Part shown: positions 17,235-25,207 of the stretch, one piece after another
Layout: each line of letters begins with the position of its first letter
Position numbering within the stretch: the first letter of the stretch is position 1
NCBI RefSeq assembly: GCF_030063135.1
Contig: NZ_JASISO010000036.1
Coordinates: forward strand, 1-64,000
Direction: 5' to 3'
Length of the DNA: 64,000 nucleotides
Source of the DNA: Streptomyces sp. G-G2
GTDB lineage: Bacteria; Actinomycetota; Actinomycetes; Streptomycetales; Streptomycetaceae
Made by a program: the position numbers and the translations under genes
Notes under the pieces: model-generated
Told to the model about the DNA's origin: nothing
The model's input: only the letters and a program-made list of their open reading frames with translations
Database searches by the model: none

Positions 17235-18203
17235 TCAGGTGAGTGAGGACTCCTGGCCTTGGAGCGCCTGCCCTGCGATGGCGGCGATGCGTCCGACATG
17301 CTCTCGCAGCTGGGCAAGCTCCGGGGTCTGCTGCCGACCTGCCAGGATCTCGGACAGGGCGGCGGTGACGGTTTCCTGATGGTCGCCGGTGCCCAGGACC
17401 TGGGCGGCGCTGCGGAGCAGATCGGCATCCACGCCGACCGAGACCGAGCGGCGCGACTCAGGCACGGGCGGGGTGGTGGGCTCAGGGGCCAGCCGGGCTT
17501 TGCGGCGGGGTGCGGACGGTGCTGGAGCAGGCACGGGTTCGGCCACCGGCGGGGGTTCGGGCGCAATGGTGTCGAGGCTGCCGAGCACCGTGACCACCGG
17601 CTTTCGGTAGCAGACGCCTCTGCCCGCCTTGCTCGTGTAGACGACGAGCTCGATGGTGAGGTCGCAGACGGCCGGGCCGTTGACCCGTTCCAGCGCTTCC
17701 GTCAGGTCGGAGAGCTGCGCGGCCATCTGCCACGAGGCCGTCATGAAGTGGAACGCGCCGAGCTCGGGTGCCGCTGCGATCTGGAAGGTGATGTCGACGG
17801 AGGGCGTCGGGCCGCGCATGGCTCTGGCCGCCAGCTTCCTGTCCTCAAGCAGCGGAGGGCAGCCGCAGGGCCGGCCTTTCTTCTCTTCCGGTGACAGGAA
17901 CTCCACGCCGTCGCAATGGTGGATGAGGCCCACACTGCCCCAGAGGACCATGTGTGCCGCCACCGCGTCGGGCCCGTCCAGGAGAATGCGTACGCTCTCC
18001 CGGCTCGTCAGCACTTCGTAGGCAAGGCCGGTGCTTCCTGTCCCTTCATTTGGTCGAGGTTCGCCACCCAGGAGGCCGGCGATACGGGCGGCCACATCGG
18101 CATCGTCGGTGGTGACGCGCCAGGCCTCCAGCGCCTGGGGCCGTCCCTCGGACAAACGCCCTGTGTGGAAGCGTCCGGCTGGGGCGGCTGTGCTCTGCGT
18201 CAT
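17235..18203 (-). CDS. Recombination directionality factor-like protein (phage/AICE Gp3-like)
   Basis: A 322-residue protein whose first 215 residues follow the phiC31 Gp3-type recombination directionality factor family: MTQ...GRFHTGRLSEGRPQALEAWRVTT, then DADVAARIAGLLGG, VLTSRESVRILLDGPDA, IHHCDGVEFL, PCGCPPLLEDRK, and a tail with VVYTSKAGRGVCYRKPVV. These factors switch a serine integrase to excision. A Pro-rich linker (about 222-265) and a helical C-terminal domain (about 266-322) follow. No serine integrase is in the window. ATG at 18203. The family call rests on recognised motifs; which integrase it would serve is unknown. Confidence 0.78.
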   Translation of the reverse strand: MTQSTAAPAGRFHTGRLSEGRPQALEAWRVTTDDADVAARIAGLLGGEPRPNEGTGSTGLAYEVLTSRESVRILLDGPDAVAAHMVLWGSVGLIHHCDGVEFLSPEEKKGRPCGCPPLLEDRKLAARAMRGPTPSVDITFQIAAAPELGAFHFMTASWQMAAQLSDLTEALERVNGPAVCDLTIELVVYTSKAGRGVCYRKPVVTVLGSLDTIAPEPPPVAEPVPAPAPSAPRRKARLAPEPTTPPVPESRRSVSVGVDADLLRSAAQVLGTGDHQETVTAALSEILAGRQQTPELAQLREHVGRIAAIAGQALQGQESSLT

Positions 18204-18505
18204 TCGCTATCTTCGGTGGAGGGGACGACAGCTGATCTTCGCCATGTCTCAATAACGCGGTGCACGCGACCGGCTACAAGGCGGTACTCCCCATTGTGTC
18301 CAGCCCGACAGCTTCGTTCAGGTGATTCCAGCCCAAGGGGCATCGCTGTCGCCGGCAGGGTGGGTGCTAGACATAGCCAGCGGCGACTCGGCGGATGGGT
18401 CCCGTCAAAGCTCGGATTCGGGTCGTTTGCGACCCTCTCCCGGGCCGCCCGGCCTAGGGTGGTCTTCAGGCGTGAGCCCGTGACCACAGCGTGGAGGAGC
18501 CGATC
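18204..18505. other. Intergenic stretch with no recognised feature
   Basis: 302 bases between the divergent directionality-factor gene and the second toxin-antitoxin pair. I see no RNA gene or clear repeat. It presumably holds both promoters. Confidence 0.4.
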
Positions 18506-18793
18506 ATGAGCACTGCCCCGAATCTGCCGCTCCCGCCGCGCAGACCCGAGGAGTCGCATCCTCAGTCTCATCCGCTACGGACGATCCGGGAGATCCGGGA
18601 GTCCCTTCCCGAGCAGCAGCTTGGGCACTTCGATGCCGAGCTGGCCGACACCGACATCGATGCCTTGCCTGACATGCTTCACCGCTGGGCGACCCTGGGC
18701 AGCGACGGATTCCTGGAGCGACTTGCGGCGGCCCCGTTCGAGGGTCTGGAGTTCGGGCAGCGGTCCTACGACGAGGCGGCGGACGGCGAGTGA
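18506..18793 (+). CDS. Probable antitoxin of the second VapC-type pair
   Basis: A 95-residue acidic protein (MSTAPNLPLPPRRPEE ... SLPEQQLGHFDAELADTDIDALPDMLHRW, residues about 1-68). The proline-rich start and the Glu/Asp-rich helical region resemble the small actinobacterial proteins, possibly DUF6247-like, found upstream of toxins. No DNA-binding domain is evident. ATG at 18506 follows GTGGAGGAG. Its TGA overlaps the toxin's GTG (GTGA), a tightly coupled arrangement. The role is inferred from context. Confidence 0.65.
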   Translation: MSTAPNLPLPPRRPEESHPQSHPLRTIREIRESLPEQQLGHFDAELADTDIDALPDMLHRWATLGSDGFLERLAAAPFEGLEFGQRSYDEAADGE

Positions 18794-19218
18794 TCTATCT
18801 GCTCGACACCAATGTGGTCGCCGAGATCACCACCCGGCCGAAGCCTGCCCCGGCCGTCGTCGCGTGGGCTCGATCGGTTCCGTCTCCTGCCCTCTACCTG
18901 AGCGTCATCACGGTTGCGGAGATCGAAGCAGGCATTGAGGGAACACCTGATTCGGTGCGGCGTACGGCCTTCGAGCGGGCACTCACGGACATCCGCGATC
19001 AGTACCGCGACCGGATCGCCGCCGTCGGCGAGCGGGAGGCACTCGCCTACCTCGCTCTTCACCGGAGGCTCAAGAGTGCCGGAACCAGCATCGATCCCCC
19101 CGATGCGCTGATCGCCGCCACTGCCCTGGCGAACGGCTGGACGCTGGTGAGCCGCAACATCAAGCATCTGGCGCGATCGGGCGCACTCCTGCTGAACCCT
19201 TGGGAGTACGAGGGATAG
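18790..19218 (+). CDS. PIN-domain toxin (VapC/FitB type)
   Basis: A 142-residue canonical PIN ribonuclease: IYLLDTNVVAE (Asp6) at the N-terminus, TVAEIEAGI (Glu41 region), PPDALIAATALANG (Asp in the third acidic motif) and LVSRNIKHL at the end. All the usual acidic positions are present. It shares a GTGA overlap with the preceding gene. Second toxin-antitoxin pair of the island, in the same segment as the directionality factor. Confidence 0.9.
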   Translation: MIYLLDTNVVAEITTRPKPAPAVVAWARSVPSPALYLSVITVAEIEAGIEGTPDSVRRTAFERALTDIRDQYRDRIAAVGEREALAYLALHRRLKSAGTSIDPPDALIAATALANGWTLVSRNIKHLARSGALLLNPWEYEG

Positions 19219-19266
19219 GTCATAGAGGCCGGAACGCACGAAACATCCGGTTACGAGGCAAATAAA

Positions 19267-19287
19267 CGAGACTGGAACTGAGACCAC
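19267..19287 (+). promoter_or_regulatory. Putative integrase arm-type site, left of core C
   Basis: CGAGACT-N5-TGAGACCA, a slightly degenerate version of the double repeat, followed by the terminator at 19297-19328 and core C. Confidence 0.45.
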
Positions 19288-19296
19288 GGAACGCAG

Positions 19297-19328
19297 AAGG
19301 CCCCGGCCGGTTTCCCGGTCGGGGCCTT
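19297..19328 (-). terminator. Terminator beside core C
   Basis: The AAGGCCCCGGCCGG / CCGGTCGGGGCCTT stem-loop is the same as the hairpin next to core A, so the element carried a copy of the host tRNA terminator. Confidence 0.75.
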
Positions 19329-19350
19329 CAAGTGCCCGGTGAGGCACTGG

Positions 19351-19402
19351 CGGAGGATACGAGATTCGAACTCGTGAGGGGTTGCCCCCAACACGCTTTC
19401 CA
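19351..19402 (-). repeat. attachment core copy C (3' half of tRNA-Ser)
   Basis: Identical 52-bp core, flanked on both sides by TGAGACC-type double repeats (19267 and 19500). This is the arrangement expected for a junction between two tandemly integrated elements, equivalent to a reconstituted attP. Confidence 0.93.
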
Positions 19403-19499
19403 AATGTTCGTACGGGGGTCCGGCTGAGGTCGCACCCGTCCTGACCTGTGGCGGAGCGCTCAGGGCTCCCCCGTCCGGACGGGGCCGGACGAGGGCGAA

Positions 19500-19519
19500 T
19501 GAGACCAGGAATGAGACCA
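19500..19519 (+). promoter_or_regulatory. Putative integrase arm-type site, right of core C
   Basis: TGAGACC-N5-TGAGACCA about 98 bases to the right of core C. Confidence 0.5.
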
Positions 19520-19715
19520 GGACGGGCGGCCTGACGGCGCCAATGTTGCCGGTACCAGCCAAGAGGTACGAGTGCCTGCTGGCGCTCTCGTATCGCCGAA
19601 CACGAGGAGCAGCAACGGTGGCAAGATCCTCAGATTTCCTGCCGACTGAGGAGCCTCCTGGGTACTCTCGATCGCACTGTAGTGATCAAGTGCCCTCGGG
19701 AAACGGACCCGCAGA

Positions 19716-20408
19716 GTGACAGAGGTCAACCCCTTCGCGCCGCCACCAAGGCACGTGAACACCCCGGCGTGGTCATCCCTGGACGACCATCTGTGGCACT
19801 CGTGCGAGATCGTCGCGGATCTCCTTGCAGGCGGTCTGGCTCGCCGTCCGTTGATCGCCACGACAGCGAGGCTGGAGCGTGACGACCGTGCCCTGGCTGT
19901 TGGCCCCGGTCAGCGTTCGACCTGGCGAGCCCCGGGCAACGGGCGGTACCAGCACAACAGTGTGGTCGCCGTCGGCAATCCCGCATTCGTCATCGGGAGT
20001 CTTCTGGGTTCCGCGGTCGGCAACTCCGCCAGGCGGCGCCAGGCGGCGCGTGACGCCCAACCTCGATGGATGGTCGACGGCCCGGGAGAGGTGACGATCA
20101 CCCGTAAGAAGCTGCACTTTGCGAGCAGCACGAGCGGACTTGACCTTGATTGGAAGGCCCTGAGCACGATCGACCTCGTGAGTGTGGCTACGTTCCAGAC
20201 GGGCTTCGTCAACACTCGCGGCCAGCAGGTGACGACGATGGTGCACACGCCATGGGCATCCCTCGCCTTCGCTGTCGCCGCCATCACCGCGTTTCCCGCG
20301 CATCCTCGTCTGCTGAGTGGAGGATGGCTCCCACCAGGTTTCGAGCAGAAATGTGCCCGCTTCGGTCGGCCGTGCCGCCCCGCCGCCACACTTGCCGCGC
20401 CCCAGTGA
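19716..20408 (+). CDS. Hypothetical protein (230 aa)
   Basis: A soluble protein with GTG start (VTEVNPFAPPPRHVNTPAW). The central part HNSVVAVGNPAFVIGSLLG (about 88-106, possibly a short hydrophobic or re-entrant segment) and the end HTPWASLAFAVAAITAFPAHPRLLSGGWLPPGFE look conserved; I recall similar uncharacterised Streptomyces proteins. A PH-like or membrane-associated role is possible but unproven. First gene of the third segment, 190 bases upstream of the polymorphic toxin, so linkage to it is conceivable. Confidence 0.65.
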   Translation: MTEVNPFAPPPRHVNTPAWSSLDDHLWHSCEIVADLLAGGLARRPLIATTARLERDDRALAVGPGQRSTWRAPGNGRYQHNSVVAVGNPAFVIGSLLGSAVGNSARRRQAARDAQPRWMVDGPGEVTITRKKLHFASSTSGLDLDWKALSTIDLVSVATFQTGFVNTRGQQVTTMVHTPWASLAFAVAAITAFPAHPRLLSGGWLPPGFEQKCARFGRPCRPAATLAAPQ

Positions 20409-20597
20409 TCCACTTCCCGGTATCCGTCGGTGTCGGTTTGGGCTTGGGCGGGGCGCCGCCCACTGGCGATGTTCCCGCTGCCACCTGCCTGATTCCACGA
20501 TGTCGGCGGGTGGCGGAAAGTCGCGCCCAGCACCAAGGGCACGTCAGGGCACACGTGTACGGTTTCAGTGGAGGCCGGGCATGAGGAGGGGGGAGCC

Positions 20598-22136
20598 TTG
20601 GATCTGGAACACCGGACAGAGAATTTCGTGAACGCGTCCTGGTCCATGGTGGATCTGAGAGACCTCATTTACGACATGCTGGGTCTGCTGTTCACCGAGC
20701 TCAGCCAGCACGGTGGTATGGCGGGAGACGACGGCGCCGGGCGGGCCTTCGCCGCTGTGTACAAGCCGGCGGTGGCGACCGTCTTCAACTCGGCGGGTCA
20801 CGCGCACCAGGTCATGGCGAATGGAGCCGGCACCCTCCTCAAGGCCGCCGAGGACTTCATCCGGCAGGACAACGCAATAGCAGCAGCTCTGCTCGACCAG
20901 AGCCCGGCCGCTCCCGGCATCGGATCGCAGCCGTCCGGGCCTGACTGCAACGCACGTGCCAGTCACAAGGCCGAGGACCTGCCAGCGGTCGTCGGGGAGA
21001 CGAGCTGGAGCGACCAGTACCTCCTCGACAAGCGTTTTCACGGACAGCGAGACAAACTGCGGAAGACGGCGACGGTCTGGAACTCGGCCGCGAAGATCCT
21101 CGAAGATGCTTACTGGGGCTCCGAGACCGCCTGGAAGACCGCGACCTCCAGCCAGCTGGGTGAGACCGCGACCGCCGTGGAGGACTTCTTCAAGCTGTTC
21201 GTGGGCAAGACCCCACCGCCTAGCGAAGTGGGGGACGAGGAGAGCCTGATGGCGAACCTCCCCACCGCCTGCCGCATGATCGCCAACGCCTGTGAGGCGT
21301 ACGCGGACCACGTCGAAACCGCCTCGAAGCGCATCCCCGAGGAGTCGAACCCCATCACAGGTGACAGCCTGCTCCCATGGGACCGACCTCTCTTCGGCGG
21401 CGACGGTCACGACGGAGGGCTGCACGAGCTGGTTTCCGGCGACATGCGCATCGCGAGTCTGGGAAAGATCCCACCCGCGATGGACAGCTCCCAGGCCCGA
21501 GTGCCCATGCCCCAGCCCGATGGCGGCGGCTTCCTCCCGTCGCTTCCGCCCTTCCTGGCACCCCTGGTCCGGGTGCCCCTGCTGGTCCCGGTGGCCTACC
21601 GTCCGGCGAACGGACCCCGTGTCCAGCCGATACCGTCCCCTGTGCCGCCCAGCCCGCGGTTCCCTGCCTTGACCGCACCGCAACAGCAGAACTTCCAGAC
21701 CTGGTTGAACTCCCTGCGAACGGGTGACGTATCCGGTGGAACAGGGGCTGCCGTGACCTACCAGCTGCGGGTGTCCGGCTATCCCGAGTACGAAGTCCCC
21801 ATCCCGCCGGGTATCAGCGCCAACAGCACGCTGATGGTGGATGGCTTCCGGGACAGCGACGGCATGGCAGTCGAGGCGAAGTACGTCAACAAGCCCAACC
21901 AGCCGTGCTACCGGTCACTGGATGAGCTCCGTGTCAATCACCAGACCGGCAAGAAGGACTTCCTTTACTACAAGGACCGTGAAGAGCTCACCAAGTACGC
22001 GGCGGCACTCCGCGACCCTCGCAACACGGAGATGCGCGGAGTCGAGATCGCCACGAACAACAGCGACTCCGTCGCCTACTGGCGCGTCATGATGGCCGCT
22101 TACGGCGTCAAGGGCTACGCCCGCCACGTCCCCTGA
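20598..22136 (+). CDS. Polymorphic toxin with C-terminal restriction-endonuclease-fold (Tox-REase) domain
   Basis: About 512 residues. The N-terminal 200 residues are helical and resemble a WXG100-like secretion/trafficking module (NASWSMVDLRDLIYDMLGLL ... AGRAFAAVYKPA). A Pro-rich linker (about 285-375) precedes the C-terminal domain (about 410-512) with DGFRDSDGMAVEAKYVN, the D-x-n-E-x-K nuclease core, and YYKDREELTKYAAALRD. This matches Tox-REase-type nuclease toxins of contact or type VII-like secretion. TTG at 20598 is chosen because GGAGGGGGGAG precedes it; GTG at 20568 is an alternative. Confidence 0.8.
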   Translation: MDLEHRTENFVNASWSMVDLRDLIYDMLGLLFTELSQHGGMAGDDGAGRAFAAVYKPAVATVFNSAGHAHQVMANGAGTLLKAAEDFIRQDNAIAAALLDQSPAAPGIGSQPSGPDCNARASHKAEDLPAVVGETSWSDQYLLDKRFHGQRDKLRKTATVWNSAAKILEDAYWGSETAWKTATSSQLGETATAVEDFFKLFVGKTPPPSEVGDEESLMANLPTACRMIANACEAYADHVETASKRIPEESNPITGDSLLPWDRPLFGGDGHDGGLHELVSGDMRIASLGKIPPAMDSSQARVPMPQPDGGGFLPSLPPFLAPLVRVPLLVPVAYRPANGPRVQPIPSPVPPSPRFPALTAPQQQNFQTWLNSLRTGDVSGGTGAAVTYQLRVSGYPEYEVPIPPGISANSTLMVDGFRDSDGMAVEAKYVNKPNQPCYRSLDELRVNHQTGKKDFLYYKDREELTKYAAALRDPRNTEMRGVEIATNNSDSVAYWRVMMAAYGVKGYARHVP

Positions 22137-22165
22137 TCCACCTTGCTATGTCTAGGAGCACATGC

Positions 22166-22609
22166 GTGAATCCGTCCGACCTCGCCGAACTCCGCACGAT
22201 GTACGTCTTCAGCCCGGTCGACGGAGAAACCTGGGGACTCACGTTCGAGGGGTTCAAGTCGCGCTTGCTGGCACGAAACCCGGACGAGTTCCTGCGGGTT
22301 GACGAAGGACGCTCGGGCCCCGTCCGCGGATCCACTCTGCACTTCGGGATCACCTTCAGTGACGAGGTGCTGGAGGGCTTCGCAGCCCTGACACCGGAGG
22401 GAGTGGCGATCACGGACTGCACCGCCCACGCGGCCGCGAACTTTGTCGTCTGGCTCCGGGACGAGGTGGTACCGCAGGACAAGGCCATCACCTTCAACAC
22501 GGAGTGGGGGATCGAAGGGTATGCCCCGGACGAGTCGGTCCCCGAGGTCACGCGGCCCCGCCTCATCGCGGCCTTCCTCGCTCACCTTGAAGCCCTCGGC
22601 CTGGATTGA
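22166..22609 (+). CDS. Probable immunity protein of the polymorphic toxin
   Basis: A 147-residue acidic soluble protein starting VNPSDLAELRTMYVFSPVDGETWGLTFEGF. GTG at 22166 follows AGGAG; the ORF's upstream 6 codons lack a site. It begins 29 bases after the nuclease-toxin stop, the standard toxin-immunity order. The closing FNTEWGIEGYAPDES ... LIAAFLAHLEALG is compatible with a small SMI1/SUKH- or Imm-type fold, but I cannot assign the family. The immunity role is inferred from position. Confidence 0.65.
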   Translation: MNPSDLAELRTMYVFSPVDGETWGLTFEGFKSRLLARNPDEFLRVDEGRSGPVRGSTLHFGITFSDEVLEGFAALTPEGVAITDCTAHAAANFVVWLRDEVVPQDKAITFNTEWGIEGYAPDESVPEVTRPRLIAAFLAHLEALGLD

Positions 22610-22804
22610 GTCCACCGGGGTACCGCGGATCATGGGCGTCACTCATCGGTCTGGTGAATGGAGCCCAGACCCCCTCATACGGGATGGAATGGATTCCCTA
22701 GCCTGGCCACCCGGCAGGCCTCTGTTGCTCAGCCCTCCATTGGCTGTCGAGCCGCTTTCGCCACGCCTTCGGCGGGGGCCAGGGGATGACCCAAGCGGAG
22801 CCTG

Positions 22805-23328
22805 GCTGTCCGTCTGCGCGGGGTCGATGGTCCGGGCGAAGTTCTCGATCCGGCGGCGTGCCCCTCGGGTCTGCTCCAGTGTGGAGTCATTCAGCTCCAT
22901 GGAGGAGCGGTAGCGCTGGGAGAGGAACGCGTGCCGCAGGGTGCGGAAGTCCGTCCGGGCGAGGGCATCGCGGATCGTGAGGAAGTTCCGGTGCTCTTCG
23001 ACATCTTCTCGCCGTCGACGCGCAGCAGACCGGTGTGCGTCCAGTAGCGGGCCAGCGGCTCGATCCCGGAGGCGGCTTCCATCTGGGCCACCTCGGCCTC
23101 CTGGTGCGGGAAGATGAGGGCCACGGCCCCGCCGTGCAGGTCGTACGAGGGTCCGAAGAACGTCTCCGTGATCGTGGTGTCCTCGATGTGCCATCCCGGC
23201 CGTCCAGGGCCCAGCTCGGTCTCCCAGAACGGCTCGCCGTCCTTGCGGCCCTTCCACAGGGCGAAGTCGCCCGGGTTGCGCTTCTTCGAGTTGTCGTCGA
23301 TCCGCGACACCGAGTCCTCGGGTCGCCA
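22805..23328 (-). pseudogene. Internal fragment of a cysteinyl-tRNA synthetase-like gene, frameshifted
   Basis: The minus strand encodes the central part of class I CysRS: RNPGDFALWKGRKDG, PGWHIEDTTITETFFG, HGGAVALIFPHQEAEVAQME, then LLRVDGEKMSKSTG with the KMSKS motif. One base is missing at about 22991. After it another frame continues NFLTIRDALARTDFRTLRHAF ... RYRSSMELNDSTLEQTR. Roughly 175 of about 460 codons remain; the HIGH motif and the anticodon-binding end are gone. It abuts the arm site left of core D. It may derive from a second, element-borne CysRS or the MshC relative; CysRS fits better. Confidence 0.82.
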
Positions 23329-23342
23329 AAACTGCAACCACG
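23326..23342 (+). promoter_or_regulatory. Putative arm-type site (TGCAACC class), left of core D
   Basis: AAAAC-TGCAACCACGG occupies the position of the TGAGACC repeats at other cores, but with a changed core sequence and only the second repeat unit clearly present. Confidence 0.4.
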
Positions 23343-23350
23343 GAACGACG

Positions 23351-23381
23351 AAGGAGCCGGCCGCTGAGCGGCCGGGTCCTT
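23351..23381 (-). terminator. Terminator beside core D
   Basis: A 14-bp stem (one mismatch) with TGA loop, then TCATTTT. Its sequence differs from the hairpins at A/C and B/E, but it has the same position relative to the core. Confidence 0.6.
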
Positions 23382-23403
23382 CATTTTCCCTGGTGGGCGA
23401 GTG

Positions 23404-23455
23404 CGGAGGATACGAGATTCGAACTCGTGAGGGGTTGCCCCCAACACGCTTTCCA
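23404..23455 (-). repeat. attachment core copy D (3' half of tRNA-Ser)
   Basis: Identical 52-bp core. The flanks carry TGCAACC-class repeats on both sides, a different arm sequence from A, B, C and E, so this junction came from an element with a related but distinct integrase. Confidence 0.93.
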
Positions 23456-23551
23456 ACTGTTCGTATGGCCGTCCGGCGGGGGCCGTACCTGTCCTGACCT
23501 GCGGCGGAGTGGTCCGGCATCCCCAGTCTGGATGCTCCGAACAGGAGTGAA

Positions 23552-23571
23552 CGCAACCCCAACTGCAACCA
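23552..23571 (+). promoter_or_regulatory. Putative arm-type site (TGCAACC class), right of core D
   Basis: CGCAACC-N5-TGCAACCA, with the same geometry as the TGAGACC double repeats. Confidence 0.45.
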
Positions 23572-23583
23572 TGCTCCGTGGGT

Positions 23584-24507
23584 TCAGGACCCGAGGCGGC
23601 GGAGAAATTCGTCCTCATCAAGAACCTCGATGGCCTGTCCGGCGTCGAGCAGGGCCTGGGCGTCTTTCTCCTTGCCGCTCAGGGTGGTCCCGGGCTTGAG
23701 CTGGGTCTGCGTGGCAGAGACCAGGATGTCGGTCGTCTTGGTCATCTTCTTCGCCGGTTGTGCGCCAGCCTCGGCGAGGCGGGCGAATGCCTCGTCCCGC
23801 TTCATGGACGTGAGCGTGCCGGTAAGGCAGACGGTCAGTCCGTACAGTGCCCCGTCGGGGTCGGCGTCGGGGTTGGCGCCGGGAACGGGCTTGCGGTCCC
23901 GCTGGCCAGAGCCCTGGTACTGGCTGCCGCGCCACTGGCCATCGGGGGTCATGGAGCCCCATCGGATCTGATGCTTGGCGAGCAGGTCGTCGAGGGACGC
24001 CGTGCCAGCTTCGCGGATCGCCGCGAGCATGACCTCTGCTGATGCGCGGGAATCAGCTTCCGCGTTGTGGTGGTTCGTGAAATCGAGGCCGGCGGCGTCC
24101 ATGCAGTGCGGCAGCCCGTAGGACAGGAGCTTCCAGGTGCGGCGGGCGACGACCTGCGAGCAGGTGTACCGAAGGTCTGGCCAGGTGATCCCTTCGGCGT
24201 CGCAGGCGGCTCGGATCACGCTCAAGTCGAATCCGGCGTTGTGGGCGATCAGCGGGCGCCCGTCCGAGAACGCGAGGATCTCGGTGAGCGCGGCCTTCCA
24301 GCTGGGTGCGGTGGCGACATCGGCTGCCGTGATGCCGTGAACCCGGACGTTGTACGGGTTGAAGTGGCTGAGTGCGGCGGGTGGCTGGATCAGCGTGCTC
24401 CAGGTGCCCACCACACGATCCCCGTCAACTGCTGTCATACCGACGGAGCACGCGCTGCCGCGGTGCTCGTTCGCCGTCTCGAAATCGATCGCTACCCAGG
24501 AAGACAT
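23584..24507 (-). CDS. DnaQ-like 3'-5' exonuclease with C-terminal BRCT domain
   Basis: A 307-residue protein. The exonuclease domain (about 1-165) has Exo I WVAIDFETAN, Exo II IAHNAGFDLSVI and Exo III-epsilon FTNHHNAEADSRASAEVML, so the DEDDh catalytic set is present. A BRCT domain (about 220-305) has LYGLTVCLTGTLTSMKRDEA and a KDAQALLDAGQAIEVLDEDEFL end. This fusion occurs in many actinobacteria as a stand-alone DNA-processing exonuclease, distinct from the Pol III epsilon subunit. ATG at 24507. It lies in the last segment, close to core D. Confidence 0.92.
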   Translation of the reverse strand: MSSWVAIDFETANEHRGSACSVGMTAVDGDRVVGTWSTLIQPPAALSHFNPYNVRVHGITAADVATAPSWKAALTEILAFSDGRPLIAHNAGFDLSVIRAACDAEGITWPDLRYTCSQVVARRTWKLLSYGLPHCMDAAGLDFTNHHNAEADSRASAEVMLAAIREAGTASLDDLLAKHQIRWGSMTPDGQWRGSQYQGSGQRDRKPVPGANPDADPDGALYGLTVCLTGTLTSMKRDEAFARLAEAGAQPAKKMTKTTDILVSATQTQLKPGTTLSGKEKDAQALLDAGQAIEVLDEDEFLRRLGS

Positions 24508-24816
24508 GACAGAAGTGTCGTGAGGAGTCGTAAGGGACGCCAGGGTCAAAAGTAGCCAATCGGTTTTCGCTGCGCTGGAGCTCGGATGGGGAGGTGTGCT
24601 GTAGGACGACGGGTCTGCTGGTATCTCCAGTTGTGTTCTCGTCGCGAACGTCAAGACCAGGTCAGGTTCACCTCGTACCACTGCCAGAGGAGGAACATTC
24701 GCTGCGAGAAGGCCGCGCATCCAGATCTGTTTGGTGCGAAGCGTTCTCGTACGGTGCGAGTGTCCGGTGCGCGGTAGCGTCCTTGTGAGACCAATCGCGG
24801 AAGGGACGGTCACTGG
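24508..24816. other. Intergenic stretch with no recognised gene
   Basis: 309 bases of lower GC than the surroundings, between the divergent exonuclease and HAD fragment. I see no tRNA, repeat array or conserved reading frame; it presumably carries both promoters. Confidence 0.4.
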
Positions 24817-25207
24817 ATGCCGCACAGCACTGAAAGCGCCGACGGGCGTGAACAGCTCGGCCTGATCCTCGACTTCGCCGGAGTGCTCACCGCCAGCCCC
24901 CTCGCTGTCCACCGTGCGTGGTGCGTATCCGAAGGACTGGACGCGGAGGCGTGGCGCAGCACCCTCAACGACCACCCGGAGGGTCGGCGTCTGTACGCGG
25001 CCCTGGAGGTCGGGGAGATAGGGCAGGCGGAGTGGAACGAGGGCACTGCCGCCCTGCTGGGTGCGCAGGTGGACCCGGTGAACTTGATGGGCCGGGCCTG
25101 GGCCGGGGTCCCTGCGGCTCGTCGGATGGCTGCCCTCGCCCGTGCGGCACGGACGGCTGGTCATCGGGTCGCCCTGCTGTCCAACAGCTTCGGCCTGGAC
25201 CCGTTCA
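24817..25207 (+). pseudogene. HAD-superfamily hydrolase, 3'-truncated
   Basis: The N-terminal roughly 130 residues of a HAD hydrolase: LILDFAGVLTASPLAVHRAW (motif I, with the second Asp replaced by Gly-Val), a helical cap (LNDHPEGRRLYAALEVGEIGQAEW) and motif II LLSNSFGLDPF. The match stops at LDPF, where motif III and the C-terminal half should follow. The last codons (RGL) come from across a junction with a truncated minus-strand gene. ATG at 24817 is preceded by GGAAGGGA. Probably non-functional. Confidence 0.75.

Noticed and set aside
16218-22609. A new anti-phage defence system made of the island genes together
   Set aside because: The genes are in separate segments with different orientations and att boundaries; they look like independent cassettes, not one operon.
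15965-23455. The four partial tRNA-Ser copies as additional tRNA genes
   Set aside because: They contain only the 3' half up to the anticodon loop; the 5' half is replaced by element sequence, so no cloverleaf can form.
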